Shown: piece after piece, positions 1 through 4,570 of the stretch
Numbering within the stretch: the stretch's first letter is position 1
Layout of the letters: each line of letters begins with the position of its first letter
Assembly: GCA_015490215.1 (NCBI GenBank)
Contig: WFYH01000085.1
Location: 1-5,595 of the forward strand
Reading direction: 5' to 3'
Length of the DNA stretch: 5,595 nt
Source: Aquificaceae bacterium
GTDB lineage: Bacteria; Aquificota; Aquificia; Aquificales; Aquificaceae
The notes under the pieces: model-generated
Told to the model about the DNA's origin: nothing
The model's input: only the letters and a program-made list of their open reading frames with translations
Database searches by the model: none
Position numbers and translations under genes: made by a program

Positions 1-131
1 GCATGAATCTTAGCCCTGAATCCCATCTTGAAGGACTTACCGTCCCCGTAGGTAAGCTTTACAGCGTGTGCTTCACCGGCGAAGATTGCCGCTCCCAGTA
101 TGGCCGCCGCAGCTAAGTAAGTCTTCTTCAT
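1..131 (-). CDS. N-terminus of an exported protein, possibly an outer-membrane porin (partial)
   Basis: The gene runs off the left edge, so only about 43 N-terminal residues are visible. They begin MKKTYLAAAAILGAAIFAG, a textbook Sec signal peptide: a Lys-Lys n-region, then an Ala/Leu/Ile-rich core. A likely signal peptidase I site is AHA|V after residue 23. The mature protein starts VKLTYGDGKSFKMGFRAKIH, an alternating polar/hydrophobic pattern like the first beta strand of Gram-negative porins. The porin assignment is inference from this short stretch; export is well supported. The start at 131 is fixed by a strong GAGGAGGG Shine-Dalgarno (138-145) six bases upstream. An ATG five bases further upstream (134-136) meets a stop after two codons. 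A consensus promoter lies just upstream, suggesting strong expression, as expected for an abundant envelope protein. Confidence 0.7.
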   Translation of the reverse strand, partial: MKKTYLAAAAILGAAIFAGEAHAVKLTYGDGKSFKMGFRAKIH

Positions 132-165
132 GACATACCCTCCTCTCTAAGGTTTTTCAGAGGAA

Positions 166-195
166 ATTATAGAGACATAAGCTTCAATTTGTCAA
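166..195 (-). promoter_or_regulatory. Sigma-70-type promoter of the exported protein gene
   Basis: On the minus strand a perfect -35 TTGACA (190-195) and a perfect -10 TATAAT (166-171) are separated by 18 bp. The start site should be near 157-159, giving a 5' leader of about 27 nt that contains the GAGGAGGG ribosome site. Both hexamers match the bacterial housekeeping consensus exactly, so this is the best promoter in the window. Confidence 0.8.
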
Positions 196-216
196 GTCCT
201 TTTGGCTCAACATCTT

Positions 217-277
217 GCTTTTGCACATCTTCCAAAACCTTGAAAATCAAAGGTTTTATTTTTGCACCTTTGCAAAA
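217..277. promoter_or_regulatory. Possible operator region: three copies of TTTTGCA upstream of the 166-195 promoter
   Basis: TTTTGCAC occurs at 219-226 and again at 260-267. The inverted form TGCAAAA at 271-277 pairs with the second copy to make a 7-bp palindrome with a 4-base centre. The motif extends to GCTTTTGCA in the 217-226 copy and in the inverted copy (271-279). The copies lie roughly 60 and 110 bp upstream of the predicted start site of the exported protein gene, distances typical of activator sites. No regulator is known to me for this motif, and the region is AT-rich, so chance is a real alternative. Confidence 0.25.
234..257. other. 8-bp palindrome with 8-nt loop; possible weak terminator of the coiled-coil gene
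   Basis: AAAACCTT (234-241) and AAGGTTTT (250-257) form a perfect 8-bp inverted repeat around GAAAATCA. It lies about 70 bases past the stop of the minus-strand coiled-coil gene. Read on that strand the hairpin ends in TTTT and continues GGAAG, so the U-tract is short and lies within the stem. A terminator is possible but weak, and a protein-binding site is the alternative. Confidence 0.25.
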
Positions 278-323
278 GCGGAAAAGTTATAATCCCGAAT
301 CCAAAGTCATCCCTCTTCATTCT

Positions 324-917
324 CTAAGACTTACTGAAGAGCAAAAGCCCGATAAGGATCTCCAAAAGACCGTATTTTTTCAAAACCGCCTCTAAGTCCC
401 TATCGGTTTTGGCTTTTTCCCTGAGCGCCTGTAGGAGTTTCCTAAGAACTCCTTCCCTCTCAAGGTGCTCAATTGTTTCCTCCCTTGCTTTCCTGATTAT
501 AGTCCTCCTGTCCCAATAAGCAAAGCCTATAACTACAGCGGTCAGAGTTGTGAATATACCCGCCAAGATTCCCAAAAAGATATAGAGCTGTTCAAACATA
601 TTGTTTACTTGTTCAAAGCGTTTGTCTATTTGCTCAAACCTTTTATCTATTTGCTCAAACCTTGCGTTCATGTCCTCCCTCAGTTCGCTTATCCTCCTGT
701 CTACCTGTTCAAACCTTTTGTCCACCTGCTCAAGCCTCTTGTTTATGTCCTGTTTGAGTTCTTTAAACCTTTCGTTAGTCTGTTCCATGAAAGTTTTGAG
801 GATGGCTTCAAGACGGATAAGTCTCTCTCTGTCCTCTTGGGTGAAACCACTTTCCCCCGAAAAGGCGACCCCCCCAAAAAGCAAGAGTCCTATCAACAGC
901 GCTTTGAAAGCGTTCAT
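324..917 (-). CDS. Membrane-anchored coiled-coil protein with heptad repeats, function unknown
   Basis: This 197-residue protein is not one I can name. Residues 1-21 (MNAFKALLIGLLLFGGVAFS and one more) form a cleavable signal peptide or N-terminal membrane anchor. Residues 25-110 are a long charged coiled coil with seven-residue units such as RFEQVDK, RFEQIDK and RFEQVNN. Residues about 111-135 are one strong membrane helix ending in AYWDRR, whose flanking Arg residues suggest a cytoplasmic tail. Residues 136-183 are a basic/acidic helical tail, followed by a short hydrophobic end (LEILIGLLLFSKS). If the signal is cleaved, the coiled coil lies in the periplasm and the tail inside. That layout would suit a scaffold or tether role, but this is inference. 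There is no clear Shine-Dalgarno before the ATG. An extended -10 at 925-933 puts the start site at the ATG, so the mRNA may be leaderless. The gene is divergent from hisD. Confidence 0.8.
   Translation of the reverse strand: MNAFKALLIGLLLFGGVAFSGESGFTQEDRERLIRLEAILKTFMEQTNERFKELKQDINKRLEQVDKRFEQVDRRISELREDMNARFEQIDKRFEQIDKRFEQVNNMFEQLYIFLGILAGIFTTLTAVVIGFAYWDRRTIIRKAREETIEHLEREGVLRKLLQALREKAKTDRDLEAVLKKYGLLEILIGLLLFSKS
600..737 (-). repeat. 21-bp repeats encoding FEQ(V/I)DKR heptads
   Basis: Three tandem 21-bp units (600-620, 621-641, 642-662) and two more (696-716, 717-737) lie inside the coiled-coil gene, separated by 33 bp of related but diverged sequence. Units 621-641 and 642-662 differ at only one position. 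Each unit encodes one coiled-coil heptad. The near-identity at DNA level, beyond what the protein requires, indicates recent duplication. Change in copy number would alter coiled-coil length in steps of seven residues without breaking the frame. Confidence 0.8.
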
Positions 918-924
918 AATTTTT

Positions 925-933
925 AATTTAGCA
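925..933 (-). promoter_or_regulatory. Extended -10 promoter of the coiled-coil gene, predicting a leaderless mRNA
   Basis: On the minus strand TGC-TAAATT (925-933) fits an extended -10 element (TGn followed by a -10 hexamer, four of six matching TATAAT). Seven bases (AAAAATT) separate it from the ATG at 917-915, which places the predicted start site at the A of the start codon. There is no recognisable TTGACA at -35, as is usual for extended -10 promoters. The absence of a ribosome site in the same stretch supports the reading. Confidence 0.4.
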
Positions 934-960
934 AAAGTTTACCTAAACCTTTACCCCTGC

Positions 961-989
961 TTGAAAGGGTCTCGGTGGTAAGTTATGAT
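961..989 (+). promoter_or_regulatory. Sigma-70-type promoter of the hisD operon
   Basis: TTGAAA (961-966) and TATGAT (984-989) are separated by exactly 17 bp, each one mismatch from consensus. The start site would fall at about 995-998, and the hisD ATG is at 998. The transcript therefore has essentially no leader. The GGAG at 992-995 lies only two bases from the ATG, too close for normal ribosome binding. This promoter probably drives the three-gene operon through lgt. Confidence 0.6.
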
Positions 990-997
990 TTGGAGCT

Positions 998-2275
998 ATG
1001 GAGATAGTTGATCTGAGAAAGGAAAATTGGTCTTCGGATGAGAGGCTCCGCTATCTGATCGGTAGAGGCGAAGTGCTCACGGAAGAATACGAACAAAGGG
1101 TAAAAGAGATAATAGAAAGGATAAGAGGAGAAGGAGACAAAGCCCTCCTTGAGTTTACGGAAAAGTTTGACAAGGTTAAGCTCTCGGCAGAGGAGTTAGA
1201 GCTTCCCAAGGAGGAGTTAGAGAAAGCCTACAAGAGTATAGACCCAAAGCTCAGAGAAGCCCTTGAGTTTGCCCACCGCAGGATAAAGGCTTTCCACAAG
1301 AGGCAGGTTGAAAATTCCTTCTTCGTTGAGGAAGAGGGGATAGTTTTGGGTCAAAAGGTCACACCTCTGGAGAGGGTGGGAATATACGTACCCGGGGGTA
1401 AAGCGGCGTATCCCTCAACGGTTCTCATGAATGCGGTCCCTGCAAAGGTGGCGGGAGTAAGGGAAATCATTATGGTTTCGCCCAACCCTACACCTCAGAC
1501 GCTCGCTGCTGCATACATAGCCGGTGTGGACAGGGTCTTTAGGGTAGGGGGTGCTCAAGCGGTAGCCGCCTTGGCTTACGGAACGGAAACAATTCCCAAA
1601 GTGGACAAGATAGTTGGACCGGGAAACATATACGTGGCTTTGGCTAAGAAGCTCCTCTTCGGTGCGGTGGATATAGACATGGTGGCAGGTCCTTCGGAGG
1701 TTTTGGTTATAGCCGACGGGAGCACCCCTCCCGAGTGGATAGCTTCAGACCTCCTCTCTCAAGCGGAGCACGACGAGCTTGCTGCTTCAATACTCCTTAC
1801 TCCCTCCGAGGAGTTTGCAAGGAAGGTAAAAGAAGAAGTGGTAAGGCTCCTTGAAGGATTGGAAAGAAAAGAAATAGCCTCCTCCTCCCTTGAGAGGTTT
1901 GGAACGATCTTTATAACAAGGGATCTTCTCCACGCCTGTGAAGTTGCCAACCTGCTGGCACCCGAACACCTTGAGGTTATGACCGAGGAACCCATGGCGC
2001 TCCTTCCCTACATAAAAAACGCCGGTGCTATCTTCTTGGGAGCCTATACGACCGAACCCTTAGGGGATTACGTCCTCGGTCCGAACCATACCCTTCCAAC
2101 CGGCGGGACAGCCCGCTTCTTCTCACCCCTCGGGGTTTACGACTTTGTTAAAAGAAGCTCCGTCCTTTACGTTTCCGAGGAGGGTTTTAAAAGGGTCAGC
2201 GGTCCCGCAAAGGTGCTTGCAAGTGCAGAGGGTCTCGGTGCACACCGCCTTGCGGTTGAAATAAGGGAGAAATGA
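998..2275 (+). CDS. hisD: Histidinol dehydrogenase
   Basis: HisD (EC 1.1.1.23) catalyses the last two steps of histidine synthesis in the cytoplasm, oxidising L-histidinol through histidinal to histidine with two NAD+ and a bound zinc. The 425-residue product has full family length. The Gly-rich segment [19 protein letters not shown] (127-145) is diagnostic. The zinc ligands of the E. coli enzyme (Gln259, His262, Asp360, His419) correspond to Gln255 and His258 in SQAEHDE, Asp357 in [11 protein letters not shown], and His416 in GAHRLAVEI. The catalytic Glu-His pair (E. coli 326/327) is Glu323-His324 in LAPEHLEV. All key residues are present, so the enzyme should be active. The chosen ATG gives the usual HisD N-terminus, which favours it despite the poor ribosome site. 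The gene is first in an operon with a lipoprotein gene (4-bp ATGA overlap) and lgt; no other his gene is in view. Confidence 0.97.
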   Translation: MEIVDLRKENWSSDERLRYLIGRGEVLTEEYEQRVKEIIERIRGEGDKALLEFTEKFDKVKLSAEELELPKEELEKAYKSIDPKLREALEFAHRRIKAFHKRQVENSFFVEEEGIVLGQKVTPLERVGIYVPGGKAAYPSTVLMNAVPAKVAGVREIIMVSPNPTPQTLAAAYIAGVDRVFRVGGAQAVAALAYGTETIPKVDKIVGPGNIYVALAKKLLFGAVDIDMVAGPSEVLVIADGSTPPEWIASDLLSQAEHDELAASILLTPSEEFARKVKEEVVRLLEGLERKEIASSSLERFGTIFITRDLLHACEVANLLAPEHLEVMTEEPMALLPYIKNAGAIFLGAYTTEPLGDYVLGPNHTLPTGGTARFFSPLGVYDFVKRSSVLYVSEEGFKRVSGPAKVLASAEGLGAHRLAVEIREK

Positions 2276-2829
2276 AGTTTCTCCTCTTTGTGTTTTTTCT
2301 GATCCTCTTTTCCTGCGCACCCAAGGTAGAGGAAAGGTGTGACCCCAGAACCGTCCTGAGGAACCTTCCCCGCACAAAAGCGCCCGAAAATTTCAAACTC
2401 CACGGCTACGTGAAATACGGTCCCCTCAGGTTTCCCTTCCTCTTCGCAAAGGAGAAAGGAAGCTATCGGCTCAAAGTGGCAAAGGCTCCACGGATAAGGG
2501 TTTTTGAAGATAGGTTCTGCCTCAAAGGAAAATGCTATCTGCTACCCGCACCGCCCGAGAAGGTAATCTTCGGAGAGCTAATTTTCGGGGGGGAAAGGGC
2601 TTCTTGTGAGGGGTCCTACGTGGTTTTGGAAAGCTCAACGGATTTCTACAAGAAGAAGGTCTTCTTTGAGGGGGGCAAGCCCGTAAAGGCGGTGGTAAAA
2701 AACCTGAAAAACGGGAGAACCTTTACAGTCCTCTTCCGCGAAAGGGACAAAAGGGGGTTTTTCAGGGAGCTTGTGTTCAAGGGAAAAGGCGGGAGTGTTA
2801 AACTCCTTATAGAGGAGGTTTACTTCTGA
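2272..2829 (+). CDS. Small lipoprotein, LolB/LolA-like by pattern
   Basis: The 185-residue product begins with a short lipoprotein signal, [15 protein letters not shown], with lipobox LFSC and lipidated Cys15. The +2 residue is Ala, not Asp, so in a Lol-type system it would be sorted to the outer membrane. The mature part is predicted to be mostly beta strand ([54 protein letters not shown]). This order, with FGELIFGG near 100-107, recalls the half-barrel of LolB/LolA carriers. That match is pattern-based inference, not a firm assignment. Four more cysteines (23, 83, 88, 112), two of them in CLKGKC, could form disulfides in the periplasm. The ATG overlaps the hisD stop as ATGA, with GGGAG only two bases upstream, so translation is probably coupled to hisD. 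The stop overlaps the lgt start as TGATG. Its processing requires the enzyme encoded next door. Confidence 0.85.
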   Translation: MKFLLFVFFLILFSCAPKVEERCDPRTVLRNLPRTKAPENFKLHGYVKYGPLRFPFLFAKEKGSYRLKVAKAPRIRVFEDRFCLKGKCYLLPAPPEKVIFGELIFGGERASCEGSYVVLESSTDFYKKKVFFEGGKPVKAVVKNLKNGRTFTVLFRERDKRGFFRELVFKGKGGSVKLLIEEVYF

Positions 2830-3647
2830 TGTTTCCCGAACTTGTGGAGATCTTCGGTTTGAAGATATCAACCTACGGTGTTTTGGTAGGGTTGGGGCTT
2901 TTGCTCGGTTACGTGGTGGCTATAAAGCTTGCCAAAAGGGAGGGCATACCTCAGGATAAGGCGGAGTCCGTGTTCATATACGCTGCCATATTCGGACTCA
3001 TAGGGTCAAGGATAGCTTTCGTTTTAGAACATCCCGAGGAGGTAAAGAGCTTTATAGACATCTTTGCCCTCTGGAAGGGGGGCGTTTCCTTTTTCGGGGG
3101 ACTCATAGGGGGTATAGTGGGTGCCCTTATAGCCATAAAAAGAAACGGACTACCCCTGTGGAAGTCTGCGGACGTTGCCGCTCCGACACTTGCCCTTGCC
3201 CACTCCATAGGAAGGCTCGGTTGCACCGCTGCAGGCTGTTGCTACGGAAGACCGGTTCCCAATGCGGAGGACGTAAGCGTGGGTATCCACTTTATGAAGG
3301 ATTTTCCCTTCTTCTACATAGTTTTCCCGAAAGAGGCGGTAGCTCCTTACGGGATACCCCTTTATCCGACCCAAATCCTTGAAGCGGCAGGGAACTTTCT
3401 GATCTTTTTGATCCTGCTCCTTCTCTTTAGGAGAAAACACTTTGACGGAGAGGTCTTCGCCCTGTATATGCTCCTCTACGGAGCGGAGAGGTTTGCCCTT
3501 GAGTTTTACAGGGGTGTTACCCCGCCCATACCCGGAATAGGGCTTACTTGGAACCAGATAGTTGCCCTCCTTATGATTGTCGGCTCGGTGGCACTCTTTT
3601 TCCTCAGAAGAAGCCAAGCTAAAGCTACCGAACTTTCTGAGTCTTAG
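2829..3647 (+). CDS. lgt: Phosphatidylglycerol:prolipoprotein diacylglyceryl transferase
   Basis: Lgt (EC 2.5.1.145) is an inner-membrane enzyme that moves diacylglycerol from phosphatidylglycerol to the lipobox cysteine, the first step of lipoprotein maturation. The 272-residue protein has several hydrophobic segments (about 14-33, 48-66, 86-103, 185-200, 240-258). Family landmarks in order are STYG (Tyr16, cf. E. coli Tyr26), [14 protein letters not shown] (82-95), the signature [16 protein letters not shown] (127-142) with Arg129 matching E. coli Arg143, YPTQILE (179-185), and [10 protein letters not shown] (220-229) with Arg221/Glu225 matching Arg239/Glu243. The signature is the GC..(A)GCCYG variant instead of the enterobacterial GNFINGELWG. 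The position of E. coli His103 is Phe89. I recognise this variant from other phyla, so Lgt activity remains the best call. A clear GAGGAGGT ribosome site (2812-2819) lies nine bases before the ATG, inside the lipoprotein gene. The one-base overlap suggests translational coupling. Confidence 0.93.
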   Translation: MFPELVEIFGLKISTYGVLVGLGLLLGYVVAIKLAKREGIPQDKAESVFIYAAIFGLIGSRIAFVLEHPEEVKSFIDIFALWKGGVSFFGGLIGGIVGALIAIKRNGLPLWKSADVAAPTLALAHSIGRLGCTAAGCCYGRPVPNAEDVSVGIHFMKDFPFFYIVFPKEAVAPYGIPLYPTQILEAAGNFLIFLILLLLFRRKHFDGEVFALYMLLYGAERFALEFYRGVTPPIPGIGLTWNQIVALLMIVGSVALFFLRRSQAKATELSES

Positions 3648-3648
3648 C

Positions 3649-3654
3649 TATAAT
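3649..3654 (+). promoter_or_regulatory. -10 box of the probable rpsB promoter
   Basis: A perfect TATAAT begins two bases after the lgt stop codon (3645-3647). No good TTGACA lies 16-18 bp upstream (that region reads CTACCGAAC), so the -35 contact is weak. The start site would be near 3661-3665, giving a leader of about 80-84 nt that contains the whole rpsB structured element. Read-through from the hisD operon is also possible because no terminator separates lgt from rpsB. Confidence 0.5.
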
Positions 3655-3673
3655 ATCTCCCTCTGAAAACGCA

Positions 3674-3740
3674 CCTTTCCCGCTTGGGTTGGTCCCCGCT
3701 CGGGGACTTTCGGGAAAGGGAGGCAAAACCCAAGGAGGTG
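3674..3740 (+). ncRNA. Structured rpsB leader with predicted pseudoknot over the ribosome binding site
   Basis: Three perfect helices can be read directly. P1 is a 9-bp stem, CCTTTCCCG (3674-3682) with CGGGAAAGG (3711-3719). P2 is a 6-bp hairpin inside it, GTCCCC (3692-3697) with GGGGAC (3702-3707), loop GCTC. P3 pairs CTTGGGTT (3683-3690), which lies unpaired between P1 and P2, with AACCCAAG (3727-3734) downstream. P3 crosses P1, so the fold is a pseudoknot. Its 3' strand covers the first bases of the very strong Shine-Dalgarno AAGGAGGTG (3732-3740), which sits four to six bases before the rpsB ATG. Ribosomal protein genes are commonly autoregulated by such leaders, and S2 repressing its own mRNA is known in E. 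coli. Applying that here is inference. P1 is not followed by a U-tract, so it is not a terminator of lgt. Confidence 0.7.
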
Positions 3741-3744
3741 TGAG

Positions 3745-4569
3745 ATGGCTGTGATTTCTATGAAGGAGCTTCTTGAGGCAGGTGTCCACTTCGGACACTC
3801 CAAGTCCCGTTGGAACCCCAAGATGGCACCCTACCTTTACGGGGTCAAGAACGGAATCCACATAATAGACCTCAACAAGACCCTCGTTCTCTTGGAGGAA
3901 GCCTACAACTTCGTATCCGACATGGTGGCTCAGGGAGCACAGATAATCTTTGTGGGCACCAAAAGGCAGGCGAAGGAGATAATCAAAGAGGAAGCCGAAA
4001 GGTGCGGAGCCTTCTACGTTAACGAGCGCTGGGTCGGGGGTCTCCTTACCAACTTCCAGACGGTCAGAAGGAGCATAAACAAGCTGATGAAGTTGGAGCG
4101 TATGGAAGCGGAAGGCATATTTGACGTCCTGCCCAAGAAAGAGGTTAGAAGGCTCAAAAGGCAGATGGAAAAGCTCAACAAACTCTACGGCGGTATAAGG
4201 GAGATGACCAAACTCCCCGATCTCATATGGATAGTTGACACGGTCCGTGAGTCCATAGCGGTCCACGAGGCGAGGAAGCTCGGAATACCTATAGTTGCCA
4301 TAGCGGACTCCAACTGTGACCCTGATCTGATTGACTACATAGTTCCGGGCAACGACGACGCCATAAAGTCCATCAAGCTCCTTACCTCCAAAATAGCGGA
4401 TGCGGTGATAGAAGGTAAGAACAGAAGAGAGAGTGCGGAAGAGGTTGAGGTCAAGAAGGAGCGCAAGGTTATTACCGTTGAAGAGCACGAAAAGGAACTC
4501 TTTGAGAAAGCGGTTGCCATGTCCGAAAAATACGAGGAGCTTGATAAGGACTCTACCGACTACGAGTAA
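3745..4569 (+). CDS. rpsB: 30S ribosomal protein S2
   Basis: S2 (uS2) binds the head-body junction of the 30S subunit, joins late in assembly, and is needed for S1 binding where S1 exists. The 274-residue product matches the family end to end. Signature 1 is [13 protein letters not shown] (6-18). It is followed by RWNPKM (22-27), [12 protein letters not shown] (32-43), VGTKRQA (70-76), [11 protein letters not shown] (94-104) and the charged coiled-coil hairpin (about 105-155). Signature 2 starts at PDLIWIVD (158-165) and runs through [16 protein letters not shown] and [10 protein letters not shown] follow. The tail after about residue 225 is a highly charged extension of some 50 residues, longer than in E. 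coli. The ATG has a nine-base Shine-Dalgarno match ending four bases upstream, so initiation should be strong unless the leader pseudoknot blocks it. tsf, the usual downstream partner, is absent; pheA lies on the opposite strand one base after the stop. Confidence 0.98.
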   Translation: MAVISMKELLEAGVHFGHSKSRWNPKMAPYLYGVKNGIHIIDLNKTLVLLEEAYNFVSDMVAQGAQIIFVGTKRQAKEIIKEEAERCGAFYVNERWVGGLLTNFQTVRRSINKLMKLERMEAEGIFDVLPKKEVRRLKRQMEKLNKLYGGIREMTKLPDLIWIVDTVRESIAVHEARKLGIPIVAIADSNCDPDLIDYIVPGNDDAIKSIKLLTSKIADAVIEGKNRRESAEEVEVKKERKVITVEEHEKELFEKAVAMSEKYEELDKDSTDYE

Positions 4570-4570
4570 A

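Noticed and set aside
288..293. TATAAT on the plus strand
   Set aside because: There is no -35 at proper spacing and no plus-strand gene for about 700 bases; likely chance in AT-rich DNA.
189..395. A 68-codon plus-strand open frame across the intergenic region
   Set aside because: It overlaps the -35 box of the minus-strand promoter and the end of the coiled-coil gene. It has no ribosome site and its composition is low-complexity and unlike the neighbours.
465..981. Open frames on the plus strand opposite the coiled-coil gene
   Set aside because: Their repetitive Leu/Phe/Cys-rich sequence is the mirror of the heptad repeats. The minus-strand reading has a signal peptide, a coiled coil and a membrane helix, which makes better biological sense.
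3674..3719. The strong GC-rich hairpin after lgt as a rho-independent terminator
   Set aside because: It is followed by GAGGCAAAACCC with no U-tract, and its loop segment pairs with the rpsB ribosome site, which fits a leader element better.
3625..4488. A 287-codon open frame on the minus strand opposite rpsB
   Set aside because: rpsB on the plus strand is certain from its family motifs. The antisense frame has no recognisable domain and no ribosome site, and is explained by codon bias of a highly expressed gene.
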